This document shows positions 1 through 6,238 of a stretch of 14,991 nucleotides of DNA, one piece after another (the stretch's first letter is position 1; the number at the start of each line of letters is the position of its first letter). Below the pieces are notes generated by a model. It saw nothing but the letters and a program-made list of their open reading frames with translations. It had not been told where the DNA came from and made no database searches. Made by a program: the position numbers and the translations under genes. Location: positions 1 through 14,991 of the forward strand of contig JBBISU010000078.1 of NCBI GenBank assembly GCA_037441225.1, in the 5' to 3' direction. The stretch is from JBBFMJ01 sp037441225. Lineage in GTDB: Bacteria; Acidobacteriota; Thermoanaerobaculia; UBA2201.

Positions 1-57
1 AGAAAATGCAGATAACAGTTGTTTTTTTGACTACAATTGTGCAAGTTGGGTTAATGT

Positions 58-447
58 TCAATTATCAATTTTATTCCTTAAAGGTGCAATGGCTAAGGAA
101 TGAAAATATCCTTGCGATATTCCAGTTGCATTTGAAATTTTCAAAACCTTAACTGGAAAATTGATGAATGAGCCTGCTTCCCCAATACCTAATTGTCCTT
201 CTTTATTTCTGCCCCAAGACCATATAATTCCTTCTATATCAAGAGCAAGGGAATTGCTTCCATTTGCTGAAATTGAAACTATATTTTCCAGTCCTGATAT
301 TTTTACTGGCTCTAAAGAAAACCAAATGTTTTCATTTATTCCCAATTGACCTTCTTCATTTGAACCCCAGGCCCAGACAGTTCCATCGAATTTTAAAGCA
401 TAAGAATTTTCAAAAGAAGCTGAGATTTTGCAGGGGGTTTTTTTGCT
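58..447 (-). pseudogene. RCC1-repeat protein remnant, 5' end missing
   Basis: The minus-strand frame is open from 447 to a TGA at 58-60, about 129 residues. It shows the C-terminal part of an RCC1-type beta-propeller: two copies of the WGxNxxGQLG signature (WGSNEEGQLG and WGRNKEGQLG), each after a 'sLAL..dG.iW.WG' strand, and a final 'GYFHSLAI' strand before the stop. RCC1 propellers normally carry about seven such blades; only about two remain. An in-frame TAA at 448-450 closes the frame upstream, the other two frames also have stops there, and the aldolase gene ends 35 nt away at 483. The first usable start is a TTG at 345, inside a blade and without a Shine-Dalgarno site. I therefore read it as a gene that lost its 5' part by deletion or rearrangement. 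An assembly join or a real but very short protein are less likely alternatives. Bacterial RCC1 proteins have varied, mostly unknown roles. Confidence 0.6.
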
Positions 448-482
448 TTAAAAATTATCTAAAAATAAACTTAATTTCCTTT

Positions 483-1706
483 TCAAAATAATTTTTCTAA
501 ATATTTCTTTGTATTATCAACTTTTAATTGTTTAAATAAAAATTTAAATTTTTCTTTTAATTCCTTTGCATAATTTTCTTTAAATTCTTCTGATGTCTCC
601 CATAAATGTTTTTTAAAAGGTCCATAAAGTTTTTTCCTTGTCTTATAAAAAAATTGTTCCTCTGTATCCTTTTCTTTTTTTTCTGATGCAAAATTTTTAA
701 AACAATAATCAAGCATTTCTTTTTTCAAATCTTCCGGAAAATGTTTATTTTCAAACATCATATTTTGAAATGCGGTTGCTAAATGAATCTCTGCTGTTTC
801 AACTTCTGGAAATTTATGGAAAAGTTCATCTGGTAAAGTTGATGCACCATGTTGGACTGCCCCTGCCATTTTATATTTTTCCTTCGCTACTTTAGAAAGT
901 TCTCTCAATGTTTCAAAATCAATTGCAACTTTTGCAATTGAACCATCAGGCAAAACAACTCCACCATGAGATGTCCCTGTTTGAACTGATATTTTTGATA
1001 AATATTCATCTGGAAGTTCCTTTAAAAAGCCCTCCATAAATGCAATTAGTTCTTCTCTTGTTGAATTTTTCCCTCCTACTTCTCCAATTTCACCGCCAAT
1101 TGAAATTGATATACCTTTTGGTTCATTTTTTCTTATAAATTTTGTAAAGTGTGCACATAATTCATAGTTTAATTTTTGTTGCTCCATCAAATCACTTTTT
1201 GAAATATCAACTAAGGTAGATGTATCAATGTCAATATTATAAAACTTTGCATCAATTGCTTTTTTTATAAGTTTTTCAAGGGATTCAATTTCTTTTTCTT
1301 TATTTTCTGAAAATTTTTTTGCATTTACTTGAAAATGGTCTCCCTGCAAAAATACAGGTCCCTTCCAGCCCTCATCAATTGCAGCAGCCAGAATATTTAC
1401 TGCATATTCTTCTGGTTCCTGCTCAGTATAGCCAATTTCAGACCTTGCAATTTCAAATATAACAGGACCTACTTTTAATTCCTTCATCGCTTTAAAGACC
1501 TGTTTTGCAACTAAAAATGTAAGACCCCTTATATTTATTGCTGGGACTGTAAATCCAGAAAATTCCCCTCTTCCCATTTTTTTGTAAAAATCTTTAATTG
1601 AAGCAGAAAAAATTCCTTCACCTTCTGCTTTTTTATAAATCTCTTCCCTTGCCTTTTTCTTTAAATCATCAGAACCAAATAGTGCATCATATAAAATTTT
1701 TTCCAT
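483..1706 (-). CDS. Class II (metal-dependent) fructose/tagatose-bisphosphate aldolase-like protein
   Basis: This 407-aa cytosolic protein carries the class II aldolase landmarks in order: Q-G-D-H at 121-124 (proton-donor Asp and first metal His), GGEIGEVGG at 204-212 (usual EGE-x-G-x-x-GG), GTSHGG at 244-249 (metal His247) and QHGAS at 285-289 (metal His286). These support a zinc-dependent TIM-barrel aldolase cleaving or forming a ketose bisphosphate with dihydroxyacetone phosphate, as in glycolysis or gluconeogenesis. It is longer than ordinary class II aldolases (about 280-360 aa): a charged N-terminal extension of about 45 residues precedes 'FSGFTVPAINIRG', and a Lys/Glu-rich tail of about 80 residues follows the barrel. 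The ATG at 1706 is chosen because AGGAGG lies just upstream and a good promoter lies further up. The gene is monocistronic and divergent from dnaE. The exact sugar substrate (fructose, tagatose or other) cannot be told from the motifs. Confidence 0.8.
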   Translation of the reverse strand: MEKILYDALFGSDDLKKKAREEIYKKAEGEGIFSASIKDFYKKMGRGEFSGFTVPAINIRGLTFLVAKQVFKAMKELKVGPVIFEIARSEIGYTEQEPEEYAVNILAAAIDEGWKGPVFLQGDHFQVNAKKFSENKEKEIESLEKLIKKAIDAKFYNIDIDTSTLVDISKSDLMEQQKLNYELCAHFTKFIRKNEPKGISISIGGEIGEVGGKNSTREELIAFMEGFLKELPDEYLSKISVQTGTSHGGVVLPDGSIAKVAIDFETLRELSKVAKEKYKMAGAVQHGASTLPDELFHKFPEVETAEIHLATAFQNMMFENKHFPEDLKKEMLDYCFKNFASEKKEKDTEEQFFYKTRKKLYGPFKKHLWETSEEFKENYAKELKEKFKFLFKQLKVDNTKKYLEKLF

Positions 1707-1710
1707 ACAA

Positions 1711-1716
1711 CCTCCT
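1711..1716 (-). promoter_or_regulatory. Strong Shine-Dalgarno site of the aldolase gene
   Basis: The minus strand reads AGGAGG, followed by TTGT and the ATG at 1706. It is a full anti-16S match and fixes the aldolase start. It contrasts with the divergent dnaE, which has no such site. Confidence 0.8.
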
Positions 1717-1737
1717 ATGCTTAGATTATTTTCACTT

Positions 1738-1767
1738 ATTATAATTCATTTTTAAGGCAAAATTCAA
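1738..1767 (-). promoter_or_regulatory. Sigma70-type promoter of the aldolase gene
   Basis: On the minus strand TTGAAT (1762-1767) is followed after 18 bp by a perfect TATAAT (1738-1743). Transcription would begin near 1731, giving a leader of about 25 nt that contains the AGGAGG site at 1711-1716. No operator-like palindrome is evident. Confidence 0.6.
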
Positions 1768-1852
1768 GAGCGTAATTTATACTAATAAACTCAAATTTTC
1801 TAAAAAAAATCTTTAATGATTATAATTTGCCATATATTTTTAAAAAATATAC

Positions 1853-1881
1853 TTGACTTTCGTATAATTTTCGGTTATAAT
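1853..1881 (+). promoter_or_regulatory. Sigma70-type promoter of dnaE, predicting a leaderless mRNA
   Basis: TTGACT (1853-1858), a 17-bp spacer and a perfect TATAAT (1876-1881). A start site 7 nt beyond the -10 hexamer falls at about 1888, which is the A of the dnaE ATG. The transcript would have no, or almost no, 5' leader, in keeping with the absence of a Shine-Dalgarno site before that ATG. Confidence 0.7.
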
Positions 1882-1887
1882 GGAATT

Positions 1888-4800
1888 ATGAAAAGGATAC
1901 CACCATTGCATATCCATTCATATTATTCTTTTTGTAACTCAACCCTTTCCATAGAAACAATCTTCTCTTTTGCAAAAGAAAAAAATTTCAAATTTCTTTC
2001 TTTGACTGATGGCAACCTTTCTTCTGCCCCAATTTTTTATAAAAAATGTTTAGAAGAAAAGATAAAGCCAATAATTGGGCTTTGTTTTTATTGTAAATTT
2101 TATGCAATTGCAAAAAATTATGAGGGCTTAAAGGCACTTTACAGGATTTCAACAAAATTATCTTTAAAAAAAGATTTGTTTTCTGCCTTAAAAGAAGAAA
2201 GGGAAAGCCCTTTGTGGTTTTTTGTTTCATCAAAAGAATATTTAGATGAAATTTTAAAAATTTTTAAAATAGAAGATATCTGGCTTGAGATTGATTCAAA
2301 AAATAAAAATTATGAAATTTTAAAATATAAACTTCCCTTTGTTTATGGGAAGGCAATTAAATTAAAGGAACTTTCAGAAGAAAAAATTTTAAGGGTTTTA
2401 TGGGCAATAAAAAATTTGACAAACACAGGAAAGATTGAAAAACCTTTTTATTTCCAAAATTTTGATTTTTTTCAAGTTGAAGAAGAATTTGAAAAATTAT
2501 TTTATAAAAAAATAGATGAAATAAATATTGAAATGCCTTTAAATAAGTTAAACCTCCCTTCTTATCCTTTTTTAAAAGAAGAAGAAAAATTTCCTTTTCT
2601 TTTTGAAATTTTAAAGAAAAAATTTAAAGAAAAATATAAAAAAGATGACTTAAAAACAAAGTTGAGGTTGGAATATGAATTAAAAACAGTTAAAGAGATG
2701 GGTTTTCTGGATTATTTTTTAATTGTCTGGGATATAGTTGAAAAAGCAAAAGAAAAAGGTATTTACACATTAGGAAGGGGAAGCGCTGCTTCTTCAATTA
2801 TTTCTTTTCTTTTAGATATAACACCTGTTGACCCAATAAAAGAAGATTTATACTTTGAAAGGTTTCTAAACCCTTATAGAAAAAGCCCACCTGATATTGA
2901 TTTGGACTTTGGAACCTCAAAAAGGGATGAAATTTTAAATTACATTTACAAGACCTATGGGGAAGATAATGTTGCAATGATTTCAACGAGTGTAAAATAT
3001 TCTTTAAAGGGTGCTTTAAGGGATGTAGCAAAGGCAAAAGGCTTGTCTGAAGAAGAAATTATAAAAATTACAAAGTTCTTACCTTATGAGGACTTAGATT
3101 TAAATGCTTTAATAAAAAAATACCCAGAATGTAAAATTCTGCCTTTAAAAGACCCAAAATTTAAAGAAATTTATAATTTGAGTTTAAAAATTTCTGGTTT
3201 TCCAAAGGGATTTGGGATCCATTGTGGTGGGGTTGTAATCTCTCCAAAACCTTTGACTTACTTCCTTGCATTAACTCCTTCTGCAAATGGAAGAATTATA
3301 ACCCAACCAGATATGTATGGAATTGAAGAATTAGGGCTTCTCAAATTAGATATATTAGGAAACAGATCCCTTGATGTTCTGCCTGCTGTTTTATCAAAGA
3401 TTGATGAGCCATTGCCTGAATTAGATAAAATTTTAAAAGATGATAAGACAAAAAAATTGATAAGGGAAGGAGAAACAATTGGCTGTTTTTATATTGAATC
3501 ACCTGCAATGAGACAACTCTTAAGAAAATTAAAGGTTGAGGATTTTCAATCTATGGTAATTGCCACATCAATTATCAGGCCCGGTGTTGCAGAATCAGGG
3601 ATGATGCAGGCATATATAAGGAGGCATCTTGGAAAAGAAAAACCTGTCTTTGTATTACCTGAATTGGAAGAGATTTTAAAGGAAACTTATGGAATTATGG
3701 TTTATCAAGAAGATGTAATAAAAGTAGCAAATAAAATAGCTTCTCTTTCCCTTTCAGAAGCAGATGCTTTTAGAAAAGCAATGAGTGGAAAATCAAGGTC
3801 AAAGGAAGAGATGGAAAAAGCATTGAATTTATTCATTGAAAAAGCATTGGAAAAGGGTTATCCCAAGGAAGCAATAAAAGAGATGGCAAGGCAAATCTCT
3901 TCCTTTGCTGGTTATGCTTTTTGCAAAGCACACTCTGCTGCCTTCTCAACATTATCTTTTAAGATGGCTTATCTTAAAAGCCATTTCCCTGAAATTTTTT
4001 TATCTTCTGTCTTAAATTTTGGAGGTGGTTTTTATCCACCAATTGTTTATATAAGAGAAGCAAAAAGGTTTGGGATTGAAGTTTTACCCCCTCTCATAAA
4101 TGAAGCAGAAGTTGACTATAAAGTGAGAAAAAATAAAATAATTGTTGGCTTTAAAGCAGTAAAAAATTTAAGTAGAAAAACCCAAGAAAAAATATTAAAG
4201 GAAAGGAATTTTAAAAAATTTAACTCCTTTTTGGATTTTTATTCAAGGGTTATGCCAGAGAAAAGTGAAGTTGAAAGTTTGATAAAGACGGGTTCTTTTG
4301 ATTCTTTTGGTTATAAGAGAAAAGAATTGTTTTGGCTTACTAATTTTGGGATAAAAGGAGATGTTTTAAAGTTTATGTCAGAAGAAATGGAAAAGCAAAT
4401 TTTATCTAAGATACCAGAAATAAAAGAAAAAAAAGAAGAAAAAGTTTTTATGGAATGGGAATGCCTTGGTTTTCCTTTAACAGCTCATCCTGTTGAATTT
4501 GTAAGGAATGGCTTGAAAGTATTTGCAAAGGATCTAAAGAATTATATAGGTAAAAGGATTTCAATACTTGCTTTAATTCTGGTATCAAAGAGAATATGGG
4601 TTGAAAAACAAAAGGGGTGGATGAAATTTTTAACATTGGAAGATGAAACTGATTTTTTTGAAGGTGTAATATTTCCAAAAAATTATGAAAAATATGCAAT
4701 TTTTACAAAAAAGATGGGACCACATATATTTGAAGGGGTTGTAAAAGATGATTCAGGTTGCATAAATTTTGAAATAGAAAAAATAATGCCAGCAAAATAA
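1888..4800 (+). CDS. dnaE: DNA polymerase III alpha subunit (DnaE family), short form with degraded PHP domain
   Basis: This 970-aa replicative-family polymerase adds nucleotides at the primer end. Order of parts: PHP domain (about 1-250), palm/thumb/fingers (about 260-700), helix-hairpin-helix region (about 735-810) and a C-terminal OB fold (about 881-966). Catalytic landmarks are intact: GRGSAASS (296-303), PDIDLDF (335-341, catalytic Asp338 and Asp340), KLDILG (486-491, third Asp488), IRPG (563-566) and FCKAHSAAF (678-686). The PHP domain keeps H-x-H (8-10), but the usual TDH reads TDG (40-42) and later metal-ligand motifs are not recognisable, so PHP nuclease activity is unlikely. The protein ends at the OB fold, with no tau-binding domain (E. 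coli DnaE is 1160 aa). It could be the sole replicase of a divergent lineage or a DnaE2/ImuC-like second polymerase; no imuA, imuB or lexA is nearby. The ATG at 1888 is chosen because the promoter lies inside any longer frame and because the protein then begins directly with the PHP strand. Confidence 0.9.
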   Translation: MKRIPPLHIHSYYSFCNSTLSIETIFSFAKEKNFKFLSLTDGNLSSAPIFYKKCLEEKIKPIIGLCFYCKFYAIAKNYEGLKALYRISTKLSLKKDLFSALKEERESPLWFFVSSKEYLDEILKIFKIEDIWLEIDSKNKNYEILKYKLPFVYGKAIKLKELSEEKILRVLWAIKNLTNTGKIEKPFYFQNFDFFQVEEEFEKLFYKKIDEINIEMPLNKLNLPSYPFLKEEEKFPFLFEILKKKFKEKYKKDDLKTKLRLEYELKTVKEMGFLDYFLIVWDIVEKAKEKGIYTLGRGSAASSIISFLLDITPVDPIKEDLYFERFLNPYRKSPPDIDLDFGTSKRDEILNYIYKTYGEDNVAMISTSVKYSLKGALRDVAKAKGLSEEEIIKITKFLPYEDLDLNALIKKYPECKILPLKDPKFKEIYNLSLKISGFPKGFGIHCGGVVISPKPLTYFLALTPSANGRIITQPDMYGIEELGLLKLDILGNRSLDVLPAVLSKIDEPLPELDKILKDDKTKKLIREGETIGCFYIESPAMRQLLRKLKVEDFQSMVIATSIIRPGVAESGMMQAYIRRHLGKEKPVFVLPELEEILKETYGIMVYQEDVIKVANKIASLSLSEADAFRKAMSGKSRSKEEMEKALNLFIEKALEKGYPKEAIKEMARQISSFAGYAFCKAHSAAFSTLSFKMAYLKSHFPEIFLSSVLNFGGGFYPPIVYIREAKRFGIEVLPPLINEAEVDYKVRKNKIIVGFKAVKNLSRKTQEKILKERNFKKFNSFLDFYSRVMPEKSEVESLIKTGSFDSFGYKRKELFWLTNFGIKGDVLKFMSEEMEKQILSKIPEIKEKKEEKVFMEWECLGFPLTAHPVEFVRNGLKVFAKDLKNYIGKRISILALILVSKRIWVEKQKGWMKFLTLEDETDFFEGVIFPKNYEKYAIFTKKMGPHIFEGVVKDDSGCINFEIEKIMPAK

Positions 4801-4803
4801 AAA

Positions 4804-4865
4804 GGGTATGCGGTATGCGTGAAATTATTAAATTTTTATTTCCAAGAAACCCATATCGCATAACC
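4804..4865. repeat. Imperfect inverted repeat between dnaE and tRNA-Gly
   Basis: GGGTATGCGGTATG (4804-4817) pairs with CATATCGCATAACC (4852-4865): 12 Watson-Crick pairs, one G-T wobble and one mismatch over 14 positions, with a 34-nt AT-rich loop. The left arm also contains TATGCG twice (4807-4812 and 4814-4819). It lies 3 nt after the dnaE stop. It might end or stabilise the dnaE transcript, but no U-tract follows, so it is not a classic intrinsic terminator. A decayed small repeat element is the other possibility. Confidence 0.45.
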
Positions 4866-4879
4866 CATAACTAAATAGT

Positions 4880-4908
4880 TTGACATTTTTAAAATAATGT
4901 GGCAAAAT
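4880..4908 (+). promoter_or_regulatory. Probable promoter of tRNA-Gly and the following genes
   Basis: A consensus TTGACA (4880-4885) is followed after 17 bp by CAAAAT (4903-4908), a 4/6 match to the -10 box. The predicted start near 4915 is only a few nucleotides before the mature tRNA 5' end at 4919. The -35 is perfect and the -10 is weak. I see no other promoter before the bactofilin gene. Confidence 0.5.
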
Positions 4909-4918
4909 TTTTATAAGT

Positions 4919-4991
4919 GCGGGCATAGCTCAGTTGGTAGAGTACGAGCTTCCCAAGCTCGGTGTCGCGGGTTCGAATCCCGTTGCCCGCT
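4919..4991 (+). tRNA. tRNA-Gly, anticodon CCC
   Basis: The 73-nt gene folds into a complete cloverleaf. The acceptor stem GCGGGCA/TGCCCGC is fully paired. The D stem is GCTC/GAGT, the anticodon stem CGAGC/GCTCG encloses the loop TTCCCAA, and the T arm is GCGGG-TTCGAAT-CCCGT. The anticodon CCC at 4952-4954 decodes GGG (glycine), and the discriminator is T4991. CCA is not encoded (TTAAAA follows), so it must be added after transcription. The next gene's ATG lies 25 nt downstream with no promoter between, so the precursor is probably a tRNA-mRNA hybrid separated by processing. Confidence 0.95.
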
Positions 4992-5016
4992 TAAAACAAT
5001 TTTATAAGGAGAATCT

Positions 5017-5442
5017 ATGGTATTCCTTAAAAAAGATAAAGTTGAACCAAAACCCTTTGTTCAAAATATAACTTCACAAAAACCACCAGTTCAACAAAAA
5101 AAAGGTGTCTCTTTTATATCACAGGATTTAAAGATCAAAGGTGATCTAATTGGAAATGATGACCTCACAGTTGAAGGAACTGTTGAAGGAAAAATAGAAA
5201 TAAAATCCCATCTGGTTATTCAATCCACTGGAACAGTAAATGCAGAGGTTTTTGCAAAAAAAGTGACTGTTGCAGGAAAATTATTTGGAAATGTTCAAGC
5301 AGAAGAATTAGTTGAAATCCAGCCAACTGGGTTTTTGGAAGGGAATATAGTTTCACCAAAGATAACTATTCAAGAAGGAGCACATTTTAAAGGAAATGTA
5401 GATATGAAATCAAATATCACAAAAAAGGAGCAAAACCCTTAA
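5017..5442 (+). CDS. Bactofilin
   Basis: This 141-aa protein has the bactofilin core from about residue 32 to 130, made of short repeating beta-helix rungs: 'LKIKGDLIGNDDLTVEG', 'GKIEIKSHLVI', 'VTVAGKLFGNV', 'VEIQPTGFLEGNI' and 'ITIQEGAHFKGNV'. Bactofilins polymerise without nucleotide into membrane-associated filaments that position cell-wall or envelope machinery. The start MVFLKK fits the short hydrophobic/basic N-terminal motif by which some bactofilins bind the membrane; a disordered Pro/Gln-rich stretch follows it. AAGGAGA at 5006-5012 supports the ATG at 5017. It lies 25 nt after tRNA-Gly and 10 nt before the lipoyl-pathway gene. No M23 peptidase, the frequent bactofilin partner, is nearby. 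Confidence 0.9.
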   Translation: MVFLKKDKVEPKPFVQNITSQKPPVQQKKGVSFISQDLKIKGDLIGNDDLTVEGTVEGKIEIKSHLVIQSTGTVNAEVFAKKVTVAGKLFGNVQAEELVEIQPTGFLEGNIVSPKITIQEGAHFKGNVDMKSNITKKEQNP

Positions 5443-5452
5443 AAGCAATAAA

Positions 5453-6238
5453 ATGGATTTTTATTATTATCCTTTTCTTGCAAATTCTGGCTCTTTAAAT
5501 ATGTCAATTGATAAAAATTTGTTTGAAGAATCAAAATTATATAATTGTATAAATTTAAGATTTTATATTTGGTCTCCTCCAGCTGTTTCTTTTGGAAAAA
5601 ATCAAAAGGAAGAAGAAGTTTTAAATTTTGATGAATGCAGTAAAAATAATATTGATCTTGTAAAAAGACCAACAGGAGGAAGAGCACTTTTCCATCATAA
5701 AGAATTAACTTATTTTTTATCAGGACCCTTGGATGGAAAGATATTTCCTAAAAATTTTCAAGAAAACTATAATTTAATTTCAAATTGCTTGCTTAGAGGA
5801 CTTTACCTTCTAAAAATCCCTGCAGAGATAAAAAAACAAAAAGAAATATATAAAACATCCCCTTTAAATCCAACTCCTTGTTTTTCTGAACCAGCACCAG
5901 GGGAAATAGTAATTGAAGAAAAAAAAGTTGTTGGTTCTGCAATGCTTGTAGAGGAAGAATTTTTTTTAATCCATGGAAGTATAATAATTGATTTTGATTT
6001 AAATATTAATAAACAAATATTTAAAAAAAATGAAAATTTTTCTGTTGCAAAAATTTCTTCCTTTTTAAATCCCCTGCCCTCTTGGGCTTTTATATTAAAA
6101 TCTTTTAAAAAGGGTTTTGAAGATGTCTTAGGCAAAAAATTTATTAAGAAAAATTTCAAAAAAAACTTTATGAAAAAAGCGTTAAAAGAATCTTATAATT
6201 ACAAAATCTTAAATCCTTGTTATAATAATAATCTATGA
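5453..6238 (+). CDS. LipM/LplA-family octanoyl- or lipoyl-protein transferase
   Basis: This 261-aa protein belongs to the biotin/lipoate ligase fold (BPL_LplA_LipB). Motifs: RPTGGRALFH at 72-81 (acyl-binding R-x-TGG-G-x-x-xH), the lysine motif KKVVGSA at 157-163, and the strand 'LIHGSIIID' (172-180). A Cys-Phe at 143-144, about 15 residues before the lysine motif, sits where the LipM-type octanoyltransferases carry their catalytic cysteine. I therefore favour transfer of octanoate from acyl-ACP to lipoyl domains over ATP-dependent lipoate ligation, though that is not certain. No lipA or lipoyl-dependent dehydrogenase is in the window. The ATG is 10 nt after the bactofilin stop and lacks a close Shine-Dalgarno site (the nearest AAGGAG lies more than 20 nt upstream). 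The 3' end overlaps the next gene by 4 nt (ATGA). The C-terminal tail is very Lys/Asn-rich. Confidence 0.75.
   Translation: MDFYYYPFLANSGSLNMSIDKNLFEESKLYNCINLRFYIWSPPAVSFGKNQKEEEVLNFDECSKNNIDLVKRPTGGRALFHHKELTYFLSGPLDGKIFPKNFQENYNLISNCLLRGLYLLKIPAEIKKQKEIYKTSPLNPTPCFSEPAPGEIVIEEKKVVGSAMLVEEEFFLIHGSIIIDFDLNINKQIFKKNENFSVAKISSFLNPLPSWAFILKSFKKGFEDVLGKKFIKKNFKKNFMKKALKESYNYKILNPCYNNNL

Noticed and set aside
1816..1887. A longer dnaE reading frame starting at 1816
   Set aside because: It would contain the promoter at 1853-1881, has no Shine-Dalgarno site, and adds 24 residues ahead of the normal PHP start.
4912..4917. TATAAG just before the tRNA as a -10 box
   Set aside because: It is 26 bp from the TTGACA and would place the start inside the tRNA.
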